Assembly: GCA_950106755.1 (NCBI GenBank)
Contig: OX467083.1
Coordinates: forward strand, 28,453,029 to 28,517,028
DNA: 64,000 nucleotides
Reading direction: 5' to 3'
Source of the DNA: Climacium dendroides
Lineage: Eukaryota > Streptophyta > Bryopsida > Hypnales > Climaciaceae
Positions within the stretch are counted from its first letter, which is position 1, and every line of letters starts with the position of its first letter. This document shows, piece by piece, positions 37,671 to 51,300 of this stretch. The position numbers were made by a program, and so were the translations under genes. The notes under the pieces are model-generated. The model made no database searches. It was not told the DNA's origin and saw nothing but the letters and a program-made list of their open reading frames with translations.

Positions 37671-39020
37671 GGGGGGTGGACCTTGTTAGTGAATTTGACT
37701 TCAAAGATAAGAGGAAGATGCATCTAAGCTAAGTTGTTTTGTAATTTTGGGATCTTTGAAGAATTAGTTACAAATTTTTAAAGTCGTCATCGGGTTGGTA
37801 TGTGTCTACGTTTTGGAGCGGTGGGTGGTGGGCAGTGGCGTGAAAATGATTTACTGACAATGATCTTTGAATGAATCACGGGAAACTTAATAGTGAAATG
37901 AAGGCATGGTCGGTGTATGTTTGTGTTACTGGACAGTGGGCGGTGGTGGCAGTGAAAATGACTCGCCAACAGTGCCTTTGGAACACATGTTGGGAGACTC
38001 AGTGGTGATAGGTAGGCATGTAAGAGCTCTATCACTGTCCCTCTAAAGGGGGGTGGACCTTGTTAGTTAATTTGACTTCAAAGATAAGAGGAAGATGCAT
38101 CTAATCTAAGTTGTTTTGTAATTTTGGGATCTTTGAAGAATTAGTTACAAATTTTTAAAGTTGTCATCGGGTTGGTGTCTAGCTACGTTTCGGGGCAGTG
38201 GGCGGTGGGGTGAGATGATAGGCAGGCATGTACTAGCTCTATCACTGTCCCTCTAAAGGCGGGTGGACCTTGTTAGTCAATTTGACTTCAAAGATAAGAG
38301 GAAGATGCATCTAAGCTAAGTTGTTTTGTAATTTTGGGATCTTTGAAGAATTAGTTATAAATTTTTAAAGTCGTCATCGGGTTGGTATGTGTCTACGTTT
38401 TGGGGCGGTGGGTGGTGGGCAGTGGCGTGAAAATAATTTACTGACAATGATCTTTGAATGAATCACGGGAAACTTAATAGTGAAATGAAGGCATGGTCGG
38501 TGTATGTCTGTGCTTTTGGATAGTGGACGGTGGTGGCAGTGAAAATGACTCGCCAATAGTGCCCTTGGAACGCATGTTGGGAGACTTGGTGGTGATAGGT
38601 AGGCATGTAAGAACTCTATCACTGTCCCTCTAAAAGGGAGTGGACCTTGTTAGTGAATTTGACTTCAAAGATAAGAGGAAGATGCATCTAATCTAAGTTG
38701 TTTTGTAATTTTGGGATCTTTGAAGAATTAGTTACAAATTTTTAAAGTCGTCATCGAGTTGGTGTGTATCTATGTTTTGGGGCGGTGGGCGTGGGTGGTG
38801 GGCAGTGGCGTGAAAATGATTTACTAACAGTGATCTTTGAATGAATTACGGGAGACTTAATAGTGAAATGAAGGCATGGTTGGTGTATGTCTGTGTTTTT
38901 GGACAGTGGACGGCAGTGGCAGTGAAAATGACCCACCAACAGTGTCCTTTGAATGCATGTTGGGAGACTCAGTGGTAATATGTAGGCATGTACTAGCTGT
39001 GTCAGTGTCCTTCTAAGGGG
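37671..39020. repeat. Four-copy 375-bp tandem repeat upstream of histone H1
   Basis: Units begin at ggggggtgga 37671, 38048, 38258 and 38634, giving lengths of 377, 210, 376 and about 386. The second unit lacks about 165 bp internally. Within a full unit two related sub-blocks follow each other, each starting gtgaaaatga and ending ggcatg(t/g). So the array is built hierarchically. It lies directly on the promoter side of H1. Confidence 0.92.
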
Positions 39021-39640
39021 TGAAAATGACTCAAAGTTGTCTGCTTGGATTGGTGCTTGATTTTTCTTGAGGGTAGGAGAGATAAAGATTAATAATCAAT
39101 CATCAATGTCGGAGTAGGGGGACAAAAACAACTACCAATAATCTTTATGTGAATCTTCAAAGATTCAAGAGAGATTTGAAGGCACCTAAATGTGAAGGGA
39201 GACAAACATCAATCATTAATGTTGTAGGGGGGCAAAAACAACCACCAATAATCTTTGAGTGAATCTTGATAGATTCAAAAAAGATACCAAAACACCTTGA
39301 TGTAGAGGGTGCAAACATTAATCATTAAACGATCTTTGGATGAATCTTGAGAGACTACAAAATAGTATAAAGGAAGCTAAAATTACTAATGGGGGGAATT
39401 TTTCTTCAATGATCCTTGAATAAATTGTACAAAACTAAAAAAATGAATGAGATTAATGCAATTAAAAGTAGAAGGGGAAAACATCACTCATCATTCATCA
39501 ATGATCCTTGAAAGAATCTAGGTAGATTCAAAAATGATGTAAACATACCTAAAATCACAAGGAGGATCATTCATAAGTAAACCTTGAAGAATCTTAAGAG
39601 ACTTAAAAGATGATATGAAGGCATGTAAAATTGAATCCTT
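39021..39640. repeat. Decayed extension of the 375-bp array
   Basis: Repeated phrases aatcttgagagattcaaa, gatctttg(a/g)atgaatctt and gaaggca(t/c) recur about every 110-130 bp with heavy divergence. They match the gatctttgaatgaatcacggga sub-block of the array. Confidence 0.6.
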
Positions 39641-40216
39641 TTAGTTTCATAATGTTGATTCTTTTTTCCAAGATTTTCACTTAGATGTTATTGAAATCAA
39701 CATCTTAGATTTGGTAGGACATCAAAATTGTTTACTTTCAATGCCATGATTACAAAAAGGAACTTGTAAATCAAAAACTATCCATCCCATCAATCATGTA
39801 ATTCCAATTTATTAGTCACTAAAAATCATTATCCTTAAATTATACCAAGATGCCCTCATTTAATGAAAATTCCATTATAAGATACCATATTAGCTATTAT
39901 ATAGATGCAATTCAAAGAACAAAGATACTTTTAGGACATCCAATCTTAGCTCTATAAGTTTTCAACAAAATTCAAGGAATATTTTGGATTTGAGTTGTTT
40001 CAAGATTTTGAAAGTTTCATGGCTTTGGTGATGTTTTGTCAAAGAGGAATGTGGTAAATCTAAGCTTCAAGTGAATCCTATAATTACTTAATAATTAACA
40101 AATAACATTATATAAGTTAATGTATAAATCAATTTTGACTCCTTGCTTTTATTTAAAGGTTGTTATTGGAATAAATAAAAATATATTAATTATCCTTTAA
40201 AAAAATTTGAATCCAT
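39641..40216. other. AT-rich spacer, nothing recognised
   Basis: No frame, repeat pairing or family similarity was seen between the array and unit X3. Confidence 0.5.
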
Positions 40217-41752
40217 TGTCGAGTAAACAGAGGTTTGTCTTAGGAAATTATAAGAATTCTAGCTGCAACCAAGAATGGTTTAAAACCAAAAGAAACGTCG
40301 TCGTAAACAAATCTTTAACCTCAAATGTCAAATCTTCTATACTCTCTTGAAATTGCTCCCCGTTGGCTTATTCTATTGTGGCTTTATAGGGATCAAGGGT
40401 CAAGATGGGGATAAGAAACTACAAGAGACGGGATGGATAGAACCAACAACTTAGCATAAGATACCATTAGTGGAAATGGCTCTTAGACTTTCAAACTTTT
40501 AAACTAAATTTCAGCTTTACTGTGAGAACAAGCAAGTCTTGATTATGAGGACCATCAACCCCACTTCGTCACCATGACACAAAATGAGGCTAAGCATTGG
40601 TTTTACCCAAGCTACCTACAACAACAAATGTTTACAATGAAAGACAAGTCACAAGCCACAAGCTACAAACACAAACAAGTCTTTCTTCAACTCCAACTCC
40701 AATTCCAAAGTTGAGCTTTGAATGAGTGCCATCTTTGCTTTAAAACTTCAAATGAAATGAATGATAGTTTTTGAAAAGTTAATACAATTATCTATTCTTC
40801 CTTCAATTTCAATTCATTCTAATATTTTGTCCATCATCTATGGCCACCTAGAGTTTGGGTCTTTAAAACTGAGGGCATAGATCTTCTTTCACTCCAACTC
40901 TCACAACTCACTTATATAAACTCTAAATTGAACAAATAATATTTTTATAGAAATATAACATCATTTCCTATACTCCCTCAAAATTTCATTTTCTATAGTC
41001 GTTCAAAGTTTTTATTCCTCAAAGGAGGCAACAACCTTTCTCCATTCAAATTAGCACAACTTTTGAATGCCAATTTTAAATTAAAAAAGTGACGGTTTTT
41101 TGGAAATATAACATCATGATACGTAACTCCTCAAATTCTCATTTCAAAATTCATCATACACTATACACAATGGCCCTCCAAACAAATTTCTAAAAACTAA
41201 AACAACTCTCTGAAAAAAAGGAGAGGCAACTTCTTCTTAAACTCCACCTTCTCCTCAACTTCCATTATTTTTTTACTTCCACTATACAAATCAACTGGAC
41301 ATCCTAACACCCATTGGCCATTATTATTGACCATGCATCATTTTTTATCCTTATCAAAAAGATTTATCATCTCTAAATTCAACTAAAAAATAAATTGTCT
41401 TCATTTTCTCTTACTACAACTTCATATTTATAAATACAAATTAACTTCTACTATATAAATAAAAAAAACTAGGATCTAACATGTATCTAATAGAAGTAAA
41501 AAAATAGAATTACAAGAGAAAATCACTCCATCATCTTCTAGTTGCGATTCTTCATAAAAAAAACTCTAGTTCAACATATTGAAATTCAAAGTGAAAAATA
41601 AATTATGCTACTTTAATTTGATGAAGCTTTAGAGAGGATACCTCTTCTTATAATAGATGACTTGCACCTCAATGGGAAAGTATTACCTTGAAGCTACTCA
41701 GCATAACATAAAATATGTATTTCTACACTATGTATGTATATAGAATACAACA
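40217..41752 (-). mobile_element. Copy X3 of the TGT...ACA family
   Basis: Collinear with the outer parts of X2. It starts TGTCGAGTAAACAGAGG and ends near GAATACAACA, with a 3' part matching gaggtttgtctt...gaatggtttaa in X2. The middle with the shared frame is deleted. No clear target duplication was found. Confidence 0.65.
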
Positions 41753-42239
41753 TTGTCATGTCATGAGAGAAGCGAGGTGTAGCTTGAATGATGTAGAGCT
41801 TGAAGATATATATGAAAAAACTTGGGGACTTGAAGGTGTTTTAGCTTGGACCCTATATTTGTAACTTCTACATGGTGGTAGAGAGACTTGTCTTTTTCAA
41901 AGTTGAGTCTCTTTATGATGGAGTGGGGCATTTGCCTCATAACTTCATTCTAATATGTAGATGTTCTTCAAGAACAATGTAGACTTGACTATTATATCAA
42001 TGGGTGAAAATGTGGTGAAAAAATGACGTCTTTTGCTTCAAAAAACTAGTTTTAAAATGTTTTTGGAGTACATATTTGTATTCTAGAGTTGCAAAAAGGA
42101 CTCAAGCTTGAGACTCATAGCTCTGGTTTTAAAAACCCTAAGCCTTGATTCATATTAGTGAGATAAAAGCATTATTAGACTTGCTTTGGATGCCTAAGCA
42201 TGTTAGGGATGGACTTTGAACAAGAACAAGAGTGTTTCA
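41753..42239. other. Spacer between X3 and the second minus-strand Gypsy
   Basis: Nothing recognised on either strand. Confidence 0.5.
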
Positions 42240-42599
42240 AGAATCTCAATGAAAGCACTAGGTTGTACTTTACTAGGATTACAAGATGTATTCAAAAAAA
42301 CAAGAGTACATAGAACAAGACTCTGGATCTAAAGCTAAAGCTGAGAGTTATGAACTAGTCATCAAAGTAAATTGTCGAGATTGAGGAACCTCTAAGTCTT
42401 GGATCCTAAGTTTTTTTGTGAAACTTAGAAGTTGCTTGAGAATCTTCCACAAGATTCCACATTGTTTGAGCTGTATTTGCAAAAGAACATCTTTTTTAAA
42501 AGCTTTCACAATCTTTTGGTCATCCATAATATCACCTCTCCATTCATTAGGAGAAAATTGAATACACAAAGAGACTTTTAATTTTCTTACTAATATTAA

Positions 42600-44465
42600 T
42601 TCTAATTGAATGAACATGGGGGTGGCTACATCATCATTAGAATCACTACTTAAAATTGCTTGTGGCCACTTGGCAAGTAAAAATTTGTGAGAGACATATG
42701 CTCCATCTTCTATGATAGAACCATTATGAAATTTATGAGATCATGAAGATGGATTGGGAAATGATGATGAATTTTTGAGTTTACCATGCAATTCTTGTTT
42801 TAATTAGTGAATTAAAAAAGTTCTTTCTACCCAAAATTTTATAAGATCGTAGAGATGGATTGCATAATGATGACAATTTTTTGAGTTCATTATGAGATTC
42901 TTGGCCTAATTAATAAGTTGAAAAGGATCTGTCCATCCAGACTTTGCATTATGAAGCAACCTCATTTAGAATTTGAAGGATTTTGAAGCTACATTAGGAA
43001 AAAATTGAATTCAAAAAGAGCAGTTTATGCTATTCTGCTTCAATTACATCTTGCAGCATTTCTTGGTCCTTTTGGTTGTTGTTGATGAAATTCTTAGATC
43101 TTTAGAAGTACATTCATGAAGTTTGAAGTTGATTTTCATATACACTCACTAATTAGATATCCATGCCTATAAACAAGATATTTCACTTGACCTCTTTAAA
43201 TTTTTGAATAAAAAATGTTTTGGTTTTATATTCTTAGCATTCATTTGTCTCTATTCAAGGTGATGTATTTTCATAGATGTTGGTAATTTCAATCAATATG
43301 CAACAACATTGATATGCTTCTCAAAGCAAAACGGTCTAATTCTGTGATAGTTAAATTTATCACATAGTTGAAAAGTCTTTATATTGCATTGTAGTAGCCA
43401 CACTTTATTCCTATTTGAAACTTTGGTTTCTCCTTTCTTTTTACATCAACACATTCTTTGTAGTGAGTTTGAATTTTTCTAAGATGTTTTTTCATTGTTG
43501 TATGCAACTCTTTTAAGCAAGTTGCAATATTCTTTGCTCCAAGACTCTCTACTCTCAATAATATTTTGAGTTTCAGATTGTATTCATAGTTGATATAAAA
43601 CAAAGTTTCTTAAATTGATGTATATAGACAATTATTATATGCAAACTCTATTAGTACCAATTAAAAATGTTCAATCATCTTGTTGATAGTTTATTATATG
43701 CCACAAATATTGCTTTAAGACTTGATTCATTTGCTTGGTTTGTCCATTCGTTTGGAGATGAAATGTTGGTGAAACTTTGATCTTTACTTGTAAAATTTCA
43801 AATAACAATTGCCAAAATTTAGAAATGAATTGAGGACCATGGTCAAATATAATATCTTTAGGTAAACCATGTTAATGATAGATATTGCCAATGAAAAGTT
43901 TGGTTGTTTCTTCTCTTATGATCATCTTTTTACATGGGACAAAATGTATAATCTTTGAAAATTGGTCTACTACTTTATAAATAGTGTCAGATTTAACTAA
44001 AGGTGGTAGATCAAGTAATAAATTTATAGAAATAGATGACTGTATATGGTTGCTTTGGAATTGGTAATGGTTGTAACAATCCTTATGAAAGCTATTAGGG
44101 ATTCTTCAAACAAAAATATATGTTGTTAAAAAGCACAAATTTTCTTTACAGTTTTCTACATTTGAGACCACTAAAAATAATGAGAAATGAGTTTAAATTT
44201 TTTTTTGAATCCGAAATGTCCAATAGTTGAAAGGACATGGTAGGCTTGCAAGATTTGGAGACTCAATGGTCCATTGGGAATATGCAAGTATTTTTCAAAG
44301 TATAGAAGCTTGTCTTTAATCTTGAAATTACTAGAATCTTTAGTGCCATTGCTAAGGCGTTGTTTGATATTAAGCACAAGAGAGTCTTTAGTTGAAGTTG
44401 TTTGAATCTCGTCTAAAAATTGAAATTCATTGGAATTGAAATACAAGCCACTTGTAAACAAAGGT
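42600..44465 (-). pseudogene. Integrase of the second minus-strand Gypsy
   Basis: At 44171-44461 the minus frame reads LLYFEKYLHIPNGPLSLQIL followed by the HHCC start (AYHVLSTIGHFGFKK). Broken core sequence follows to about 43650. The frame at 43379-43603 holds the linker LKELHTTMKKHLRKIQTHYK and VDVKRKEKPKFQIG, the segment before the GPY region. Confidence 0.65.
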
Positions 44466-44689
44466 GTTTAGAATTTAGAAATGGCGCCCATTGTTGATCA
44501 CACTTTGTTTCTCTTTTTTGGGGAATAAAGTTGAATTGTCTAGATAAAACATTAGAAAAACTTTGCTGCTTTTTTAATAGATGAATGACGCCAAAATCAA
44601 ATCTAGACAAAGACATATTTCAACAAGCTTGGACATAAGTAGACATGAAATATTCAAAGTTCTTGTAATTAGTATATACTATCACTTAG

Positions 44690-45760
44690 TAAGCAACACC
44701 TTTTAATAGGTGGCATCATTCTTGAAAGGAATCCACAAATGCAAGCAATTCCTTATAGTGGATTTTGTAATTGATTTTTGTAGCACTAAATTTTAAATGA
44801 ATAGCAACAGGGTGAAATTTTTTGCCTTTTCTTAGCTGCAATGGTATGCTCTTAAGGAAAAATCCAAAGTATTTGTCTCCATAAAAAAGGTTTCTAAAAA
44901 TCAATATGGATCAATATTAGGGCTATAATGAAGGGTTTTTTTAATATTTAGAAGGCTTTTCTATTTTTTGGCTCTAATCCAAATTACCTTCACAAGTAAC
45001 ATAAAGGGAGTGACAATCTAAGAATAGTTCTTGATGAACATTTGATAAAAGTTTGTTAAGCCAAGAAAACATTGAACATTACACACCATCATTGGTATTG
45101 CCTAATTTAGAATAGCTTGAACTTTTTTAAGTCCATTGATATAACTTTGTTTAAGATAATATATTTAAGGAATTCCACTTGAGATATATGAAAAGCGCAC
45201 TTTTCCAAATTTACATATAAACCAACATTCCGAAGTTTTTTGAGGATTAATTTTATATGTTCATCATATTATTTCACATCCTTGAAATTTATAAGAACAT
45301 TGTCCAAATAACAAACAATAAAGATGTTGAAAAATTCTTGAAATACTTCATTTATCAGGTGTTGAAAAATGGCAGGCGCATTTGTAAATTCAAAAAGCAT
45401 GATGTGTTGACATTGTATTCAAAATGGCCATACTTTGTCTGAAAAACAATCTTCCATTCATCACCCTCTTTAATACGAACTAAATCGTATGTTCTTCTTA
45501 GATCTATCTTAATATAAATCTTTGTTTGGTCAAGTTGGTCAAGAAGTTCAACAATTAGTGGTAATGGGTATCAATTCTTAACTACCACTTTGTTGAAGCC
45601 TCACTTGTTAACAAGCATTTATAAGGATCCAATCCATCTTTCTTTTTCACAAAAAGAATATGAGCACTAGTTGGAGACTTCAAATAGTGAGTGAAGTTTT
45701 TAGCTAAGTTTTTGTCAATACACTACTTTAATGTTAAAAGCTCATCTTGTGATAGGTTAT
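44690..45760 (-). pseudogene. RNase H and reverse transcriptase of the second minus-strand Gypsy
   Basis: RT is seen at about 45000-45750: a KYGHFEYNV box near 45430 (usual form RYGHFEY.VMPFGL), then NIFIVCYLDNVLI near 45290-45320. The catalytic YLDD is YLDN, so it is inactive. RNase H remnants (KINYKIHYKELLAFVDSF) are at 44716-44800. Confidence 0.7.
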
Positions 45761-46208
45761 AGTCTTATAAATGGGCCCAAAACGTAGTTGTGCACATTTC
45801 TCAAGGTTGATGGCACAATTGTATGGTCGAGTTTGAAGCAATATATACGCATTCTTCTTCTTAAAAACATTTTGATTTTGATAATCTTTGTATTGCTTCA
45901 GAATTATAGTTGCATTGGTAGTTTTACTAGCCACTAGAGTTGCATAAGCTACAAATACAGCTCTAATTTTTTTAGCTTGCATGAACACCCAATCTCTAAT
46001 AAATAATGATTTCAAAATTTTTTGACAAGTTGTTTTAGGTTTTGCAAAGGGCTCTAATATAGAAGATTCACTAGGAATTGAAGGAAGGTAGTACTATAGT
46101 TTAACTAGTCAATCTGAAGATTATATTTTTTAAATAAAGAGAGTCTGAAGATAACAATACTAGAATAAAAACAAATAGCATTATAGACTATGTGGCTAAT
46201 ATGTTTTT

Positions 46209-46499
46209 CTATAATTTCTTGCAAAAGATTGAAAAAATGATTTTGTAAGAAACATTTTTTAGAGATGGTGGTCGTTCATCAATAACCTCAACATGTACCA
46301 TTGTTGTCCATTGGATTAATGAGATTCTATGCAACATGACAAATGATTCATCTATAAAATATGTTGAGGCTCTTGAATCTATTACGGCATGTGTTCCAAT
46401 TTTCTTAAAACCTAAACATACAATGGTATAACAAGGCTCAAGGTTTGTAGATAATATAGGACTTGGAATTATTAATAATGATTTAGAATCTAGCCACAC
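46209..46499 (-). pseudogene. Protease of the second minus-strand Gypsy
   Basis: The open frame holds HAVIDSRASTYFIDESF, where active proteases read DSGAS, and then VHVEVIDERPPS, the same linker as in the first minus-strand Gypsy. It ends where unit D begins. Confidence 0.75.
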
Positions 46500-46501
46500 G
46501 G

Positions 46502-48718
46502 TGTCACATTATAAATGTACACATTATCTAAAATATATGCTTATATATTTTATTTGGTTGGATTTTAATTATAATAATATAGTGCAAAAGATGACATCAC
46601 TTGGAGAGACTTCAAGGTGATGCCTTGCTACCATATCTCAAATAAACTATAAAGAGAAGGGAACTACTTTGGAGCTTCATCAATTTGATGTAGTTCTCTT
46701 TATTTTTCTCTTTGAATTTAGTATGTCAAACTTGAGGAATTTTTTAAGTCTCAATATGAAGAGCTTCAATTGAAGCCTAATTTTGAATTCTCTTTGTTTC
46801 AACTATTAGAACACTTGTTAGAACATTCTCTTCTACGACTAAATCTTGCACCACTACATGAGCATTCAAAAGAAAAAGTTGGGTCTTCTTGATTGCTTAA
46901 GCAACCTCGTGTAGAGAAACAATAAAATAGGAACTTTTAGTGTTGATAATCTTGCTATAGATTGAGTATGCTGAACTTGGTAGTAGAGAAATAACATTTG
47001 AGGGATGCTTTAAAGACTTAAACAATGATTAATATTAATTTATGGTTAAACCTATTACAGGTAGCCATGGTCATCAACATTGGTTAGGTCTGGTCAATTC
47101 TTTGACTAAGGTAGACTGTACAAATTATATTGCAGCTACCATTAAATGCATGCTTAAGTTTTTACAAGTGGAATGATACTCTTTTTGAAACTCTATCTTT
47201 TACCTTTAATAGAAATATATTAGATCCTAATTGTTTTGGTTTTGTACTTAGAAATATTTTTAAAGGTTATTTGAAGTGTTTGAAGTTGAAGGAAAAATGG
47301 ATGAGGATAGTTTACTTTTTTGTAGACTTAAGAGGTTTTGTGGCTAAATAAAGAGTTAGATAAGGCTTTAAAAAGATCAAAAGGGATAGTCAACTAGCTT
47401 AAAGGTACCCATGTAACTTAAACATAGATTGATGTGGTCCTTGAGGTTTTATAAAGAGTCAAGGTATTCTTCTTTCTCCTTCATAGTTAGTTTGAAAAAA
47501 ACATATGTAATACGAATTTGTGAAAGAAATTTGGAAAGAATGTTTTTCTTGTTATTGTGATTTCAATAGATTATTACTCTTTTTATTTGAAATTTGGATG
47601 TAAAAGTTATGAGTAATGAAGTAAGAGAGGGTCCGTTGCCTATTAGGATCGAGGATCAAAACTTTAAGCACTTGTAGAAGTTTAGTTAGAATGTTTTTGG
47701 TTTTGAGTTTTGGATGAGTTGTGTATAAAATTATTAGATTTCTATAAAGATATGGCATTTTTAGTTTGGAGTTGTTTATAAAAGAGTCATGAGCATAAAA
47801 TGAAAGGAATGTAGAATAGTTGCCAAATCTAAGACTTAGAGATAATTCCAACTTTGATGGAGTGTTGAAAGCTCAGTTTCTATTTTTTAAAACTAAGACT
47901 TTTAGAGGATGTGTATCAAAAATTTATCTTTTTAAGAAAATATGGCACAAAGTGTTCAGAGCTTCTATAGGGCTGAAGCGTATTCTAAAGAAGAGAGATG
48001 TATAATTGCCATCAAATTTGAGAGTGTAGTTTCCAACAAGCTATAACAAATGGTCAATAATTTCTTTGGCCTTGAATTTTGAAGAAATTCTACTATATTT
48101 TTTTTGGATTTTCTAAAAGCTAAAACATTCTTGATTTGAAATTTTGGAGTAGCCATGGCATACACTTAAAGTATGATTACAATTTCAAAAAATTTTGCAA
48201 AGGCTTTTGATTTTGTATATGACCTATATGGTTTAGGTACATGGTATACACATGTATTGATATTTTATTTTATAAGTACCATACATGTATTTATATTTTA
48301 TATTTATATAATATTTACATATGATATTAATAAAAATATACATACTCAATTAATATGTACCATACAAATATTAGTAAGTGATATTTATATAGTTTGTATA
48401 CAAAATTATTATATCTTGAGGCAATGCTACATTTAAGTACTTCTAGATTATTCAGTGAATTTTGGACAAACCATCCAAAGATCTTCGGATAATTACATCG
48501 GGAGCTCTTTGGATGTTTTGTATAAATCTTCCAATGTTTTGCATTATCTCCTAATGACCATTTTTTTCTCCTAGTTATTATTGTTGATTTTGGACTTTTA
48601 AAAGTCTAGAAGTAGTTAAATGTAGCGTGGTGGTATTTGCACCCTCATACCCAAAGTTAAATTTGGTTGCAACCCAAAATCCAGAGGTTTTTCAAGGCAA
48701 AAGTTTGACAAACCAACA
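46502..48718 (+). mobile_element. Copy D of the TGT...ACA family
   Basis: Starts TGTCACATTATAAATG and ends AAACCAACA. The 3' end (ggttgcaacccaaaatcc... ) parallels the X1 end. The flanking 4-mers are ACGG and ATAA, which differ only by transitions. It carries the shared frame from about 46719 to TGA at 47174, with blocks FEFSLFQLL, LLKQPRVE and HGHQHW still legible. Confidence 0.7.
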
Positions 48719-49984
48719 ATAATACCTATTGTGGTTGAATGTTGTCGTTTCCCATTGGATATTTGCGCTTCAAATTTGGGATGTGTGTTGTCTTATTTTC
48801 AGGCAATTGTCAATCTTGTAGCCATACTTTCTATAGTAGAGATATAATTTTTTTATAGACATTTTTTTGCTTGTTTGGTTAGAAGTTTGAATTGGACTAC
48901 ATCAATTTGTATATTTTTTACTTTGAATTATATTACTTGAAATGGTTATTGAAGAAGTATCAGAGTAATTGGTATGCAATCATGGTGCAGTCTATGCATG
49001 TTTTTCTTGTTGTCTCTCAAATAGACAATTATCACATTTGATGGCTTAACTAATTGCTTCATTAAATATTAAAGGATTTAGAAAGGATAATAATAAATCT
49101 TTTACTTCATTGAGTAAGCCATAATAGAATTGGCTTACCAAAGCTTGTTTGCCTCTATCAAATTTGCATGCTAATTGACAAAAATCTAATGCATATATTA
49201 TTGTCGAGCGCCGACTTTGTCGCAAGTTTTAAATCTTTATTGTTCCAAAATGAATCTTATCATGTTTGGTAAAAAACCCTTCTAAAAGTTGTTAGAAATG
49301 CTTCAAAATTCTTGAGGGCTCAAAACTTCATCTAAAAAAGCTGTGCAAACAAAGAGAATATTTGTTTTAATAGCAAAGTCCCCACCAAATGGATACAAGC
49401 CGCATCTGTTGAATATTACTGTAGTTATAGAAACATACTAAGTTGCATTTTGTTGACAAAACCTTAGAACTTAAAATGTATGTTATCGAATTTCTTTAGA
49501 AAGATGATATTAGATTTTGTTGTTGTTGTTGGGAAATAAACTTGATGCTTGTAACATTGAATTCAAAGAAGTATTGACTTATAATATTGGCGTATGAATT
49601 TGTTCCATTAGTTGTTGTTGCTTTGCTTCTAAGCTATAGAACCTTGAATTCAACTTCAAAATAATTTTGTTTACTTCCCTAATTTAACAAAAAGACATAA
49701 TACTCTAATAATACACATATATAAATACTATGCAATTTTCAAGGACTGAGATGATAAAGGAAGTAAGCAAAGATAAAAATGCTTCAAATATAGCTACACT
49801 AAATTGGCATACAAATGCTTATTTAAATTTTTGCTTTGATTTGTTAACAATACAAATGTCAACGTTGGAATCAAATTCTCGAACATGTAGCTTAAGGTCC
49901 ATAAGCTTAAAAGTTGCTTGAGTTATTTCCATCAAAAAGAAAGCTTTTTAAGAAGTTTTTACAATCTTTTGGTCATCTATAACA

Positions 49985-50429
49985 AAGCGCATGGATCAAT
50001 CTGAAAATGTCAATGAAGTACTAGCAATTGGAGACACTTACAAGTTCTTGGAAATTGGAACCACAGAGAAGAACAATGGTTGTATCTTTCAAAAAGTCAA
50101 CATCTACATGTACAAACTTGATTGATGTAGTTCCTTATAAGTCAAAGGATGAAAAAAACAATTTTTTGTCTTAAATGATTAAGATTTCAAATACAATTTA
50201 TTCATAATAATTGGAGCTAAACAACTAGCGTTAGTTGTACATGTCATCTATAATTGAAAAGAGACAAGTCGTATTTGAAATTTGAGGTTGTAGAAAAATG
50301 GTTGCCTCAAATTAAATTTAATGTTTCAATGATCAACATAAATGAAAAGATGTGAACACTTGATACATAGTATCATTTGGGCACTACAAAGTTACCAATA
50401 TTTTCCTTCAATGCTACATCTTGTCATTG
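49985..50429. other. Spacer right of the second minus-strand Gypsy
   Basis: No coding similarity seen. It may contain the 3' terminal part of the mariner-like element to its right. Confidence 0.4.
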
Positions 50430-51300
50430 TCCGTGTGCAATAATAGATAGTGATTGCCACCATCCAATAGGACGATTGACTTAGATTAATCATTGGTGCT
50501 AATGGAGGAAAATGTTATTGAAGGTTTTTTTTGTCCATGTTCCATAAATTTTTTGTTGTGGTATTAATCAAAGAATCAATGTCCTTTAGTAGAAGTTGAT
50601 ACTACAACAATTGAATAGCACTAAAGAAACTTAAATCAAGAACATTCATATTGGAGTAGTTGGAAGGTTGGTAGGTCATCATGATATCAAAATCGTCTTG
50701 CTTTAGGGCATCTGCCAAATCAAGTTCATTGTTGTTGGAATGGAGCTTAGCATTGTTGAATGATAATGTTGTTGCCAATTGTGGTCTTACTAGGCTACAT
50801 GTGTAGACATTTATTTTGGATTGTGAAGAAAAGCTTTGTGATCCACTTTGGTAATGTTCTTGATAATACAGGTTTGGTTTCTATCGTATCATGTGCCCCA
50901 TTAAAGAGGAGCCACAATTGTAAAGAACATATTTTTGGGAATAAAATGCTTATTTTTCATAGCTCTCAATGGTGGTCCTCTTCAAGCATCAAGTAAAAGG
51001 TTACCTTCATATGAATGAGGTAAAAACAACTTCTCGTCAATGTAGATCAAGTTCATTATGTCTTGAAACTGTGATAGATGGATTGGACTTTGTAAGATGC
51101 AAAACTCAAAACAAACAATTTTGTTTTGCTTTGTCAAAAATGTCTTGATTGCATTTGAGTAACACTTGATATCGTCATCCTAGAATTACTGATGTCAAGT
51201 TACTTTTGAAATGTTTATATGGGCAGCAACTAAGCAAATGTTTTTATATTGGAATATAGTATCTCTTCTAGCTTACTCATATCCAAAGCCTTTTGCTTGT
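50430..51300 (-). pseudogene. Mariner-like (Tc1/mariner, plant type) transposase pseudogene
   Basis: A DDD transposase that would excise and insert a TA-targeting element. Broken minus frames show, in order, MNLIYIDEKLFLPHSYEG (first Asp, near 51035), KNKHFIPKNMFF, NNAKLH near 50745 (usual DNAKPH, so the second Asp is Asn), and ALKQDDFDIMMTYQPSN then NMNVLDLSFFSAIQLL near 50640 (third Asp). A trailing LNNIFLH near 50510 fits the C-terminus. Order and spacing match plant mariner-like elements. Stops are frequent. I did not find the terminal inverted repeats. Confidence 0.7.

Larger units (their letters stand above)
42240..49984 (-). mobile_element. Second minus-strand Ty3/Gypsy retrotransposon, carrying unit D
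   Basis: LTRs at about 42240-42531 and 49696-49984 match the family of 12320-12718. A minus-strand purine tract (AATGGAGAGG) lies just inside the left LTR. From right to left are gag (about 48.8-49.69 kb), protease, RT, RNase H, integrase and a C-terminal region. Every domain is interrupted. Unit D sits between protease and gag. Confidence 0.75.
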
